Below are positions 37,051-45,020 of a stretch of DNA of 64,000 nt, in pieces; the first letter of the stretch is position 1, and every line of letters starts with the position of its first letter. The position numbers and the translations under genes are program-made. Under the pieces are notes generated by a model, which was not told the origin of the DNA, ran no database searches, and saw only the letters and a program-made list of their open reading frames with translations. This stretch comes from Opitutales bacterium (GTDB lineage: Bacteria > Verrucomicrobiota > Verrucomicrobiia > Opitutales > UBA953): assembly GCA_016463705.1 (NCBI GenBank), contig JAEMQU010000003.1, positions 33,476 to 97,475 of the forward strand, in the 5' to 3' direction.

Positions 37051-37827
37051 TTACTTTAAGTTAAAACGAGCGATGAATTCCTTCGCCAACGCTGCGTAAG
37101 CGACTGCTCCCGGTGAATGGGCGTCGTACTGGAAAATTGTTTTACCGTGGCTGGGACACTCGGAGAGTCGAATCGTCCGAGGAATCATCGTCTTTAAAAG
37201 TAATTCAGGGAAATGGGTTTTAACTTCTTCGACCACTTGGCGTGAAAGATTGGTGCGCACATCATACATCGTGAGCAAAATTCCGCCCACCGTGAGTTTG
37301 GAGGTCGCATCGGCTTGTTTGAGTTGATCGACCACGCCGAGAATTTGCCCGAGACCTTCCATCGCTAAATATTCTGTTTGGAGGGCAACAAGAAGATGAT
37401 CCGATGCGCGCAGTGCATTCATCGAGAGCATTCCCAAGGCGGGTGGGCAATCGATGATGATGAGTTCGTATTTTTTGGAATCGATAATCGGCTGCAGGGC
37501 GCTGGAGAGTCGTGATAAATAATTTTCCGACTGAGCCAGCTCCGACTCGATGGCTGCTAAATCCACTTCCGAAGGAATTAAATCTAAATTCTCGGTCGAG
37601 GTATTAACAATCATGTCTTCCGCTTTGGCTTCGCCGTGCAGCACTTTGTAAAGAGAGCGACCTTCGACTTTTTCAATACCGAGGGCACTCGTCGCATTGG
37701 CTTGAGCATCAAGATCGATGAGCAGGGTGGAGATGCCTTTTTTGGCGAGACCGGCAGCAAGATTAACCGCGGTCGTGGTTTTGCCGACGCCGCCTTTTTG
37801 ATTCGCGATGGAGAAAATTTTAGTCAC
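37051..37827 (-). CDS. ParA/Soj family chromosome partitioning ATPase
   Basis: A 258-residue ATPase with the deviant Walker A motif ANQKGGVGKTTTAVNLAAG at residues 8-26, A' region TLLIDLDAQANATSALG and Walker B ELIIIDCPPALGMLSMNAL. No N-terminal helix-turn-helix is present, so it resembles chromosomal Soj/ParA. Start is GTG at 37827. The parB partner normally found next door is not adjacent here: mfd lies downstream and fabV upstream (its stop codon immediately precedes this start). It could equally be an orphan ParA-like protein with another cargo. Confidence 0.88.
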   Translation of the reverse strand: MTKIFSIANQKGGVGKTTTAVNLAAGLAKKGISTLLIDLDAQANATSALGIEKVEGRSLYKVLHGEAKAEDMIVNTSTENLDLIPSEVDLAAIESELAQSENYLSRLSSALQPIIDSKKYELIIIDCPPALGMLSMNALRASDHLLVALQTEYLAMEGLGQILGVVDQLKQADATSKLTVGGILLTMYDVRTNLSRQVVEEVKTHFPELLLKTMIPRTIRLSECPSHGKTIFQYDAHSPGAVAYAALAKEFIARFNLK

Positions 37828-39030
37828 TTAGGCATCCTCAATGGGGCGTTCGACTTCGGTGGGAGCATCGTAATCAACTCCGGTGAGTCCGAAGCCAAAG
37901 TTTTTGAGAAAGTCAGATTGGTAGCCAGCAAAGTCGCCGTATTGATCAAAGGTTTCGGTGGTAACCTTGGGCCAAATATCAAACACCGCTTTTTGAATCT
38001 CGGGCAGCATTTCCAAGTCATCAATACGCACGCGCCCTTTTTCATCAAAGTTCAAACACTCACCGTTATACATTTGTTTTTCGTAGAGACGCTGAATTTG
38101 TTCAATGCAGCCTTCGTGATTTCCCTTCGCCTTCATAATTTTGAAAAGCAGCGAAACATAAAGAGGAACGACGGGAATAGCGGAACTCGCTTGAGTGACT
38201 ACGGCTTTGTTGACCGAAACAAAGGCCCGACCGCGATGGAGCTTCATCAAGTTATCAATTTTTTCGCTGGCACGTTCGAGGTCTTCTTTGGCTTTGCCAA
38301 TGGTTCCGTCTTTGTAAATCGGCCAAGTGACTTGTGGTCCAATATAAGAGTAGGCCACGGATTGGCAGCCCTCCGCAATCACGCCAGCTTGGTCGAGTTG
38401 ATTCATCCAGATTTCCCAGTCTTCTCCGCCCATGACTTTAACGGTATTTAAAATTTCTTCCGCGTTAGCGGTTTCGAGTGTGACATCGTTGACCACTTTG
38501 CGGTCGGTATCTAAATTTTTGGCGTGGAAGGGCGCGCCCGTTGGTTTGAGTGTGGATTTGTAAGTCACGCCATCAGGGGCCGTGCGACGAGGTGAAGCTA
38601 AAGAATAAATCACCAAATCGATTTTCCCATTCGGCATTTTCTTTTTAATCGTCTCGATGACCTGATTTTTTATTTCCGCCGAAAACGCATCACCATTAAT
38701 CGAGAATGCTTTGAGTCCGGCCTTCTTCGCTTCGGCATGAAATCCTGCGGTGTTATACCAACCAGGGCTGCCAGGTTTATCACCTTCGCCATTACGTTCA
38801 AAAAATACTCCGAGGGTGGCGGCGCCTGAACCGAAAGCGGCCGCGACACGTGAAGATAAGCCGTAGCCAGTCGAAGAGCCGATCACGAGGACTGACTTGG
38901 GTCCGCCTTGGAGTGGCTTCCGTGATTTTACGTAGTTGATTTGCTCACGCACATGGGCAGCACAGCCTTCGGGGTGTGAGGTGATGCAAATAAATCCACG
39001 GACACGGGGCTTGAGGACTTGCTGGGACAT
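37828..39030 (-). CDS. fabV: Trans-2-enoyl-ACP/CoA reductase FabV
   Basis: A 400-residue NADH-dependent enoyl reductase of fatty acid elongation. It starts MSQQVLKPRVRGFICITSHP, as FabV proteins do. NAD site VLVIGSSTGYGLSSRVAAAF; catalytic Y-x8-K in QVTWPIYKDGTIGKAK near residue 240. Length equals the family norm. The frame is open for another 101 codons upstream, but those residues match nothing and would overlap the divergent aminotransferase; ATG 39030 is therefore taken. FabV enzymes are insensitive to triclosan. Its stop abuts the ParA start. Confidence 0.94.
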   Translation of the reverse strand: MSQQVLKPRVRGFICITSHPEGCAAHVREQINYVKSRKPLQGGPKSVLVIGSSTGYGLSSRVAAAFGSGAATLGVFFERNGEGDKPGSPGWYNTAGFHAEAKKAGLKAFSINGDAFSAEIKNQVIETIKKKMPNGKIDLVIYSLASPRRTAPDGVTYKSTLKPTGAPFHAKNLDTDRKVVNDVTLETANAEEILNTVKVMGGEDWEIWMNQLDQAGVIAEGCQSVAYSYIGPQVTWPIYKDGTIGKAKEDLERASEKIDNLMKLHRGRAFVSVNKAVVTQASSAIPVVPLYVSLLFKIMKAKGNHEGCIEQIQRLYEKQMYNGECLNFDEKGRVRIDDLEMLPEIQKAVFDIWPKVTTETFDQYGDFAGYQSDFLKNFGFGLTGVDYDAPTEVERPIEDA

Positions 39031-39115
39031 GCGGAGAGGATTGAACCGTCGGGGCTTAACTTCAACCCGATTTTCTTCCACTTGCTCCGGTGGCAAACTT
39101 AGGGTTGGATGGGCC

Positions 39116-40285
39116 ATGTTCAGTTCCCGACTCTCTTTTGCAGATGATTCAAACGCCTTAAGCAAGGCGCGGGAACGTCGCCGAACCGCTGGTTTGCCGA
39201 CACTCGATTTGGCCGATGCAAATCCTGCTAAGGCAGGATTTGGTTGGTCCGTCTTAGAATTAGGCACCTTGCTTCGTCGCGATGGAATCCAGCGACAAGA
39301 TCCCGATGCGCGTGGGCTGACGGTCGCTCGCACGGCTATTGCAGATTATTATCTCGCCCGCGGAACACGCCTCACTCCCGATCGCATATTTTTATCTGCC
39401 AGTACCAGTGAAGGTTATAGTTGGTTATTTAAATTATTATGTAATCCAGGCGATGAAATTTTAGTACCCGAACCCGCCTATCCATTATTAGAAGTGATTG
39501 CCTCATTGGAGGGCGTTACGCTAAGGCCCTATCGATTAGTACAACTCGCCGGTGAGTGGGTGATTGATTTGGCGAGTCTGACGGCGAGCCGACAAACACG
39601 GGCGATTGTTTGTATCAATCCCTCTAATCCCACCGGGGCTTTTGTGAGTCGACGCGATCGTGATATTCTTCGCAACTTCGCTTTGAAAAATAGTTTAGCC
39701 GTTATTTGTGACGAAGTATTTTTAGATTATCCTGCCGAAGGCGTGAGTTCGCCAGGCACCTGGGCGGGAGAAACTCAAGTGGCTCTTTATGTGTTAAGTG
39801 GACTTTCAAAAGTTGCCGTCGCTCCTCAATTAAAAGTAGGTTGGATTATTGTCTCGGGACCGACTGATACCGTACAAGAATCTTGTCGTCGCCTCGAACA
39901 CATCGCCGATGCTTTTCTTTCCGTGAATACTCCTGCGCAATTAGCTCTGCCGGATTTACTTCGTCGAGCCGAACCCATTCGTGCAGCCATCCGAACACGC
40001 GTGAGTGAGAACCAACAAATGCTAAAAGACTGGGTCGTCACATCGGGCCATGCGTGCACTGTTTTACCTCGTCCGGCGGGATGGATGGCTATTCTCGGTT
40101 TGCCTCCTGGGGTGTCGGAAGAACGCCTATTACTTAATGCTTTAGATGAAGGAGTCTGGGCTCACCCGGGTTATTTTTATGGTCTGTCCCCTAATTCACC
40201 CTCGGTAATTCTGAGTCTTTTGCCCAAATCTAGTGAGTTTTCTGAAGGTTTAAGTGGTTTAGATCGTGCTTTGCGACGGACTTAA
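39116..40285 (+). CDS. PLP-dependent aminotransferase, class I/II
   Basis: A 389-residue fold-type I aminotransferase. Seen: LTVARTAIADYYLARG, FLSASTSEGYSWLFKLLCNP, ILVPEPAYPLLEVIASLEGV, IVCINPSNPTGAFVSRRD, VICDEVFLDY, and the PLP lysine in LYVLSGLSKVAVAPQLKVGW near residue 232. The order fits the aspartate/alanine aminotransferase group (AlaT/DapL-like); the amino donor and acceptor cannot be told. ATG at 39116 was chosen; the frame is open further upstream but that sequence is the opposite strand of fabV. It diverges from fabV over 85 bp and precedes rpmB by 63 bp. Confidence 0.88.
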   Translation: MFSSRLSFADDSNALSKARERRRTAGLPTLDLADANPAKAGFGWSVLELGTLLRRDGIQRQDPDARGLTVARTAIADYYLARGTRLTPDRIFLSASTSEGYSWLFKLLCNPGDEILVPEPAYPLLEVIASLEGVTLRPYRLVQLAGEWVIDLASLTASRQTRAIVCINPSNPTGAFVSRRDRDILRNFALKNSLAVICDEVFLDYPAEGVSSPGTWAGETQVALYVLSGLSKVAVAPQLKVGWIIVSGPTDTVQESCRRLEHIADAFLSVNTPAQLALPDLLRRAEPIRAAIRTRVSENQQMLKDWVVTSGHACTVLPRPAGWMAILGLPPGVSEERLLLNALDEGVWAHPGYFYGLSPNSPSVILSLLPKSSEFSEGLSGLDRALRRT

Positions 40286-40348
40286 TTACCGCTTGCCAAT
40301 CGGCACCTCACTTATTTGCTACGACCTTCCAAGGAGAACAAAACTACT

Positions 40349-40579
40349 ATGTCCCGTATCTGCAGCGTCACCGGCAAGCGCCCCGTCAAAGGCCGTCGAA
40401 TCATTCACCGTGGTCAATCCAAGAAGAGTGGTGGTATCGGCTTCCAGCTCGTTAAACAAACGAAGCGTGTCTTTCGCCCCAATGTTCAACGCATTCGCGT
40501 TCTCCAACCTAATGGTTCGGTGAAACGCCAATGGGTTTCGGTTAAAGCCATCAAAGCTGGTTTAGTAACTAAAGCCTAA
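40349..40579 (+). CDS. rpmB: 50S ribosomal protein L28
   Basis: A 76-residue ribosomal protein: MSRICSVTGKRPVKGRR, then SKKSGGIGFQLVKQTKRVFR and PNVQRIRV, ending VSVKAIKAGLVTKA. A ribosome-binding site AAGGAG lies at 40331-40336; the longer frame from 40316 includes this site and is rejected. A strong terminator follows, so the gene is either alone or at the end of a transcript with the aminotransferase. Confidence 0.97.
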   Translation: MSRICSVTGKRPVKGRRIIHRGQSKKSGGIGFQLVKQTKRVFRPNVQRIRVLQPNGSVKRQWVSVKAIKAGLVTKA

Positions 40580-40598
40580 TTTCAAAAATTAGCTTAAC

Positions 40599-40628
40599 AA
40601 AAAACCCCGCCACTCGCGGGGTTTTTTA
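40599..40628. terminator. Bidirectional intrinsic terminator between rpmB and dgkA
   Basis: Stem AACCCCGC / GCGGGGTT around a 5-base loop, flanked by an A-tract on the left and a T-tract on the right, so it serves rpmB on the plus strand and dgkA on the minus strand. Confidence 0.92.
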
Positions 40629-40650
40629 TTGGGCGTCTCAGCCGCGTTTA

Positions 40651-41067
40651 TTATTTCGAAAACAAATTTTGAATGAGGTCGTTGCGCCAGAGCACTCCGA
40701 CCCAAATGGCTACCGCGGAAAGAATGGTGAGGAAGACGGCGGCACTGCCCATGTCCTTCGCGCGTTTCGCCAAAGGGTGACGATCGAGAGAAATGTGGTC
40801 GGTGTTCGCCTCAATCGCTGAGTTAATTAATTCTACGATGAGAATCATTTGCAGAACAGAAAAGAGCAGGGCGCGTTCGACTGCCGATACGGGAATGAAC
40901 CAAGCAACAATGGAAAGAGGAATGACGACGATGAGTTCCTGTTTGAAAGCTTCTTCGTGTTGAGCGGCGGCCTTCAGTCCATCCCAGGTGTAGAAGAGTG
41001 CATTGATTAATCGACCAAAGCCACCTTTGGACTTCATCGTTTCACCGTAGTTTTTAGGCGGTTGCAT
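40651..41067 (-). CDS. dgkA: Diacylglycerol kinase DgkA
   Basis: A 138-residue integral membrane kinase that returns diacylglycerol to phosphatidate. The active-site block ELINSAIEANTDHISLDRHP followed by LAKRAKDMGSAAVFL is clear, with three membrane helices (near 48-66, 68-88 and 112-130) and the N-terminal amphipathic part RLINALFYTWDGLKAAAQHE. An in-frame ATG 10 codons downstream (MKSKGGF) could be the real start. It is monocistronic, ending at a shared terminator. Confidence 0.93.
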   Translation of the reverse strand: MQPPKNYGETMKSKGGFGRLINALFYTWDGLKAAAQHEEAFKQELIVVIPLSIVAWFIPVSAVERALLFSVLQMILIVELINSAIEANTDHISLDRHPLAKRAKDMGSAAVFLTILSAVAIWVGVLWRNDLIQNLFSK

Positions 41068-41187
41068 AGGCTTTATCTAAGTTATTTAGAGAAATCTGAA
41101 TAGGGCAAAGCCAATTTATCCCTTAAAACGCTTGCCAGAGGGGGGTGTAGCCCTAGGTTTCTGGGTTCTCTCAACAGAAAACATACC

Positions 41188-41439
41188 ATGCGCGACGACT
41201 ATTTGATGGAAGCTAAAAAAAAGATTACTGATCCCAATATTTTAATTAATGTTGTCTCACGCCGCGTGAAACAGCTCCGTGCCACTGCCGAGCGCCAACA
41301 GGGTGCACCGGCCAAGTATAAGCATTTATTAGGGGGCGATCTCTACGAAACCCTCTCGCCTGAAGATATCGCCCTTCGTGAAATTATCGAAGATAAGATT
41401 ACTTGGAACTTCGCCCCTGAAGACCAAGTTCAGTCCTAA
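41188..41439 (+). CDS. rpoZ: DNA-directed RNA polymerase omega subunit
   Basis: An 83-residue omega subunit. The N-terminal YLMEAKKKITDPNILINVVS followed by RRVKQL matches the conserved omega core, with ETLSPEDIALREIIEDKI toward the end. Omega helps assemble the beta' subunit. It is the first gene of a short plus-strand series rpoZ-smpB-trmL-DUF3050, with 52 bp to smpB. Confidence 0.9.
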   Translation: MRDDYLMEAKKKITDPNILINVVSRRVKQLRATAERQQGAPAKYKHLLGGDLYETLSPEDIALREIIEDKITWNFAPEDQVQS

Positions 41440-41491
41440 TCTTCTTTACCTAGGGAGGACGGGGTTGAGCGGTTATTTTATCCACTAACCT

Positions 41492-41959
41492 ATGTCCGCC
41501 CGCAAAGAACAGTCATTGCCCGAGGTTAATAACCCGAAGGCGGGACGCGACTACTTCATTGGGCAGACCTTTGAGGCGGGTCTGGTTTTGCTGGGTACCG
41601 AAGTAAAATCCCTCCGCCTCGGTCGCGCCAACATCGCTGACTCTTTCGTCCGCCTCACTCCTAAGGGCCCCGTCCTTTTTCACGCCCACATCGCGGAGTA
41701 CGATTTTGGTAATCATAATAATCACGATCCTTACCGCACTCGAAAACTTTTATTAAAGGCCGTCGAAGTTGCCCGCATTACGGAAGAGGTTCGTTCCGGC
41801 GGCTCGACCATTATTCCACTAAAAATTTATTTTAAACACGGCTTAGCGAAATGTTTAATCGCCATCGGCAAAGGAAAAAAACAACACGATCGCCGCCAAG
41901 ATATTAAAGAAAGAGATGCGAAGCGTGAGATCTCACGCGCCATGCGCAGCCGCCGGTGA
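41492..41959 (+). CDS. smpB: SsrA-binding protein SmpB
   Basis: A 155-residue tmRNA partner for trans-translation. Motifs: NPKAGRDYFIGQTFEAGLVL, LGTEVKSLRLGRANIADSFV, HIAEYDFGNHNNHDPYRTRK, and the basic C-terminal tail GKGKKQHDRRQDIKERDAKR. The ssrA gene is not in the window. It shares its last bases with the GTG start of trmL. Confidence 0.96.
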   Translation: MSARKEQSLPEVNNPKAGRDYFIGQTFEAGLVLLGTEVKSLRLGRANIADSFVRLTPKGPVLFHAHIAEYDFGNHNNHDPYRTRKLLLKAVEVARITEEVRSGGSTIIPLKIYFKHGLAKCLIAIGKGKKQHDRRQDIKERDAKREISRAMRSRR

Positions 41960-42426
41960 AGCCTCCCTTACACATCGTTTTAATCTGTCCGGAAATTCCT
42001 CCCAATACCGGCAATATCGGACGCCTCTGCGCCGTCACGGATTGTTGTTTGCACTTAATTCATCCGTTGGGTTTTTCTCTCGAAGATAAACAGCTGCGCC
42101 GTGCAGGGATGGATTACTGGCATGAGTTGGATGTGCGCCATCACGACGACTGGACGGCGTTTCTCGCATCGCCAGGTCGCCCTGAACGTTTGTGGCTTTT
42201 TACTACTAAAGCGAAGCAAGGAATCTGGGACGTAAAATTTGAGTTAGGTGATGGTTTAGTTTTTGGAAATGAAGGATCAGGTGCACCCGCCGAGGTCCAC
42301 GCTTGGTTCGGTCCCGAACGTTCAACTAAAATACCTCATTTAAACGAATCTTTAAGATCATTGAATTTATCGACGGCCTGCGGAATAGCGACTTACGAGG
42401 CTCTTCGACAAATAAAATCGAAATAA
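41956..42426 (+). CDS. trmL: tRNA (cytidine(34)-2'-O)-methyltransferase TrmL
   Basis: A 156-residue SPOUT methyltransferase acting on the wobble base of tRNA-Leu. Motifs: LICPEIPPNTGNIGRLCAVT, LIHPLGFSLEDKQLRRAGMD, the knot motif LVFGNEGSGAPAEV and SLRSLNLSTACGIATYEALR. Length is typical. It starts with GTG overlapping the smpB stop (GTGA). Confidence 0.94.
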   Translation: MKPPLHIVLICPEIPPNTGNIGRLCAVTDCCLHLIHPLGFSLEDKQLRRAGMDYWHELDVRHHDDWTAFLASPGRPERLWLFTTKAKQGIWDVKFELGDGLVFGNEGSGAPAEVHAWFGPERSTKIPHLNESLRSLNLSTACGIATYEALRQIKSK

Positions 42427-42474
42427 CTGAGGCCGATAGTTGCCACTTAATTATTTTTCGTAATTTACTGAAGT

Positions 42475-43245
42475 ATGAAAAGTCTTGCTGATATTCGCCA
42501 ACGTATTGCCCCCGCGCGCGAACGTTTACTAAAGCATGCCCTCTACGCCCGCATGGGCACGTTGAGTGATATCCAAAACTTCATGCAATTTCACGCCTTT
42601 GCCGTGTGGGATTTCATGTCATTATTAAAGCGACTGCAGCGCGATTTAACCTGTATCGACTTACCTTGGGTTCCCGTGGGTGATGCCGAAGTCCGCTTTT
42701 TAATTAACGAAATTGTCTGCGGGGAAGAATCCGACGTGGATCCCAATGGCACCCGCATTAGCCATTTCGAACTTTATTTACGGGCCATGAATCAGGCAGG
42801 CTCATCTACACAGTCAATCCTCGCGGCGCTCGAAAGTGTAAAACGTAAATCTACCACCGCTGAGGCCTTAAAATTATCTGGCGTCCCCGCAGGAGCTGCT
42901 GAGTTTTCTGCTCACACTTTTAATTTAGCGACCCAAGGAAAATTACATGAAGTAGCCGCTGCTTTTACTTTTGGTCGCGAGGATTTAATCCCCGATATGT
43001 TTCATGAACTAGTCGTTAAGCTCAGCCAGGAGCACGCCGGTAAATTAGATACGTTTAAGTATTATTTAGAGCGCCATATCGAAGTCGACGGCGGCCATCA
43101 CGGTGCCATCTCCCTGCGCATGGTTGAGTTGGTTTGTGGTGACGACGAAATTAAATGGGATGAAGCAGGAGCTGCCGCTTTAGCGGCCATTGAGTCCCGA
43201 ATTAAATTATGGGACGCCATTGTAGCCTCTCAAAATAAAGCTTAA
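42475..43245 (+). CDS. DUF3050 domain-containing protein (heme-oxygenase-like fold)
   Basis: A 256-residue soluble protein beginning LADIRQRIAPARERLLKHAL and YARMGTLSDIQNFMQFHAFA, with VWDFMSLLKRLQ and a late EVDGGHHGAISLRMVELVCG. These are DUF3050 features; the fold is related to heme oxygenase/TenA and the histidines and acidic residues seen could bind a metal. Relatives are di-iron oxidase-like proteins, but no substrate is established and I do not assign one. Convergent with hemW, overlapping by 4 bp. Confidence 0.85.
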   Translation: MKSLADIRQRIAPARERLLKHALYARMGTLSDIQNFMQFHAFAVWDFMSLLKRLQRDLTCIDLPWVPVGDAEVRFLINEIVCGEESDVDPNGTRISHFELYLRAMNQAGSSTQSILAALESVKRKSTTAEALKLSGVPAGAAEFSAHTFNLATQGKLHEVAAAFTFGREDLIPDMFHELVVKLSQEHAGKLDTFKYYLERHIEVDGGHHGAISLRMVELVCGDDEIKWDEAGAAALAAIESRIKLWDAIVASQNKA

Positions 43246-44381
43246 TCAAATTTCTCTAACACCGCGACGCCGATCGCATCGGCGCGAAGTCTGCCTTCAC
43301 CGGTGAGTTTGAAAAACTCGCCACGTAGTTCCATGAGCCCTTCTTCAACGAGATCGGCAAATAGAATTGAAATACTTTTAGGTAGTTCGGTTTGAAAACG
43401 TTGAGCTAAGGCAAAAGGCGAAATTCCGGAATTCAGTCGCAGTCCAAAAATAAGTGAATCGGCTAATAAATCGTGATTTTTTAGGTCCTTGGTTTGCTCG
43501 CGTACGGGCTGTTTGGCTTCGATGCCTTTGAGCCAGCCTTCGAGGTTTGCTGGGTTGGTCCATCGCTGCTGGTTCCACTGAGAGGACGCCGATGGTCCGT
43601 AGCCGAGCCAATCACCCATGTGCCAAGTAATCAGGTTGTGCTCACATTGATGTCCGGGTTTTGCGAAATTAGAAATTTCATATTGAGCGTATCCTTCGCT
43701 TTCTAATTTCTCCCAAGTTTTTCGATAGAGAAAGGACTCTAAGTCTTTATCGATTTTAACTTTACCCTGACTTAACTTAACGAACATCGCCGTGTCTTCT
43801 TCGAAGGTTAAACAGTAGGTGGAAATGTGATCAGGCTTTAACTCAATCACTCGTGTTAAGTCTTCGAGCCAGCGTTGATCGTCTTGTCCAGGAATTCCGA
43901 AAATTAGATCAAGATTTCGACTCTGAAATTTTGCATCCTCAATCAAGTTCCAGGCCTCCATAATTTGTTTAGGCGAATGTCGTCTTCCTAGTGTATCGAG
44001 TGTGACATCATCAAAACTCTGTACGCCTAAGGATACGCGGGTGACGCCCGCTTCTTTGAGCGCTGCTAATTTATCCGCTCGTACTGATGAAGGAGCTAGT
44101 TCCACTGACCACTCTTTGGGTTTACCGCCCGCCCGGACCATGATTTTTCCTAGGAGATATAAATCTTCGGCGGGAAGTAATCCCGGGGTGCCGCCGCCCC
44201 AAAAGGCTGTATTTACTGGGCCGCTCGGTACCAACTCACACTCTTGTTCCATTGCATCCAAGTAGCGGTCGATGTCGCCGCGTTTGGGTTGTTCTTGATA
44301 GAACGCACAAAAATCACAGGTCGACGCACAGAAGGGTACGTGAAAATAAATTCCCTTACCCACTGTGTTGGTCTCGATCAT
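43242..44381 (-). CDS. hemW: HemW-like radical SAM protein (heme chaperone family)
   Basis: A 379-residue radical SAM enzyme. The cluster motif is FHVPFCASTCDFCAFYQEQP (C-x3-C-x2-C) near residue 17; the fourth cysteine of true coproporphyrinogen dehydrogenase HemN is absent, which favours HemW. Other motifs: AFWGGGTPGLLP, WSVELAPSSV, VTRVSLGVQSFDDVTLDTLG, LIFGIPGQ and the HemN_C part QYEISNFAKPGHQCEHNLI. HemW binds heme and inserts it into respiratory enzymes. It starts inside the end of sufT (4-bp overlap), giving a sufT-hemW pair concerned with cofactor delivery. Confidence 0.9.
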   Translation of the reverse strand: MIETNTVGKGIYFHVPFCASTCDFCAFYQEQPKRGDIDRYLDAMEQECELVPSGPVNTAFWGGGTPGLLPAEDLYLLGKIMVRAGGKPKEWSVELAPSSVRADKLAALKEAGVTRVSLGVQSFDDVTLDTLGRRHSPKQIMEAWNLIEDAKFQSRNLDLIFGIPGQDDQRWLEDLTRVIELKPDHISTYCLTFEEDTAMFVKLSQGKVKIDKDLESFLYRKTWEKLESEGYAQYEISNFAKPGHQCEHNLITWHMGDWLGYGPSASSQWNQQRWTNPANLEGWLKGIEAKQPVREQTKDLKNHDLLADSLIFGLRLNSGISPFALAQRFQTELPKSISILFADLVEEGLMELRGEFFKLTGEGRLRADAIGVAVLEKFD

Positions 44382-44923
44382 TCTAAGCCTAATTCTTTAC
44401 GTCCCGCTTCGGAAATCATTCGCGGATTCCAAATCGGGTCCCACACAATCGATACTTCGGCGGATTCGACTCCAGCCAGTAATTCAATTTTTGCTTTGGC
44501 GTCAGCGGCGATGACCGGACCCATGCCACAACCTTGTGCGGTTAAAGTCATTTTAACATTCACGATTTTTCCACCCTGAGTTCCGTCGGCTATATCGAGG
44601 TCATAAATAAGTCCAAGGTCGACAATATTAATCGGAATTTCTGGATCAAAGCATCCACGTAAAGCTGTCCAAATCATTTCATCATTGAGCGGACCGTCCG
44701 CAGATTTTTGAGAATCTGTTTTCAATAAATTTTTTCCTTCAGGGCCTAATGCTGAAATATCATTTTCATTAATTCGAAAGAGTCCGAGGTTGGTCCGAAC
44801 GGTGATCGAATTACCCAGCGCTTGGGTGACCGTCACCGTGGTGCCTTTCTCGAGGATCACAGTGTCGCCCGCTGGAATCAGGGTTGTGGTGCAGTCTTTG
44901 ACGAGGGTAAAAGTTGTGGACAT
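44378..44923 (-). CDS. sufT: SufT family Fe-S cluster assembly protein
   Basis: A 181-residue protein with an N-terminal beta-rich part (LIPAGDTVILEKGTTVTVTQ) and a C-terminal MIP18/DUF59 domain (GCFDPEIPINIVDLGLIYDL, MTLTAQGCGMGPVIAADAKA, IVWDPIWNPRMISEAGRKEL). This domain order is that of SufT, a maturation factor for Fe-S proteins. ATG 44923 is preferred over a GTG two codons upstream. It is transcribed with hemW; the suf operon itself is not nearby. Confidence 0.9.
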   Translation of the reverse strand: MSTTFTLVKDCTTTLIPAGDTVILEKGTTVTVTQALGNSITVRTNLGLFRINENDISALGPEGKNLLKTDSQKSADGPLNDEMIWTALRGCFDPEIPINIVDLGLIYDLDIADGTQGGKIVNVKMTLTAQGCGMGPVIAADAKAKIELLAGVESAEVSIVWDPIWNPRMISEAGRKELGLE

Positions 44924-45020
44924 AGCCACAAACTTAAGGTTCGTGGCAAGGAGGCAAGCGTGTCCGCATAAGATTGCTTCTTCGCTTGCCGAACTCGGGT
45001 GGTAGACTACCCCTATTTAT

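Noticed and set aside
39031..39333. 101-codon upstream extension of fabV
   Set aside because: FabV homologues start at the KPRVRGFIC block; the extension is antisense to the aminotransferase gene.
41960..42474. tmRNA (ssrA) near smpB
   Set aside because: The downstream sequence is fully coding (trmL) and the 48-bp gap is too short; no tRNA-like ends were seen.
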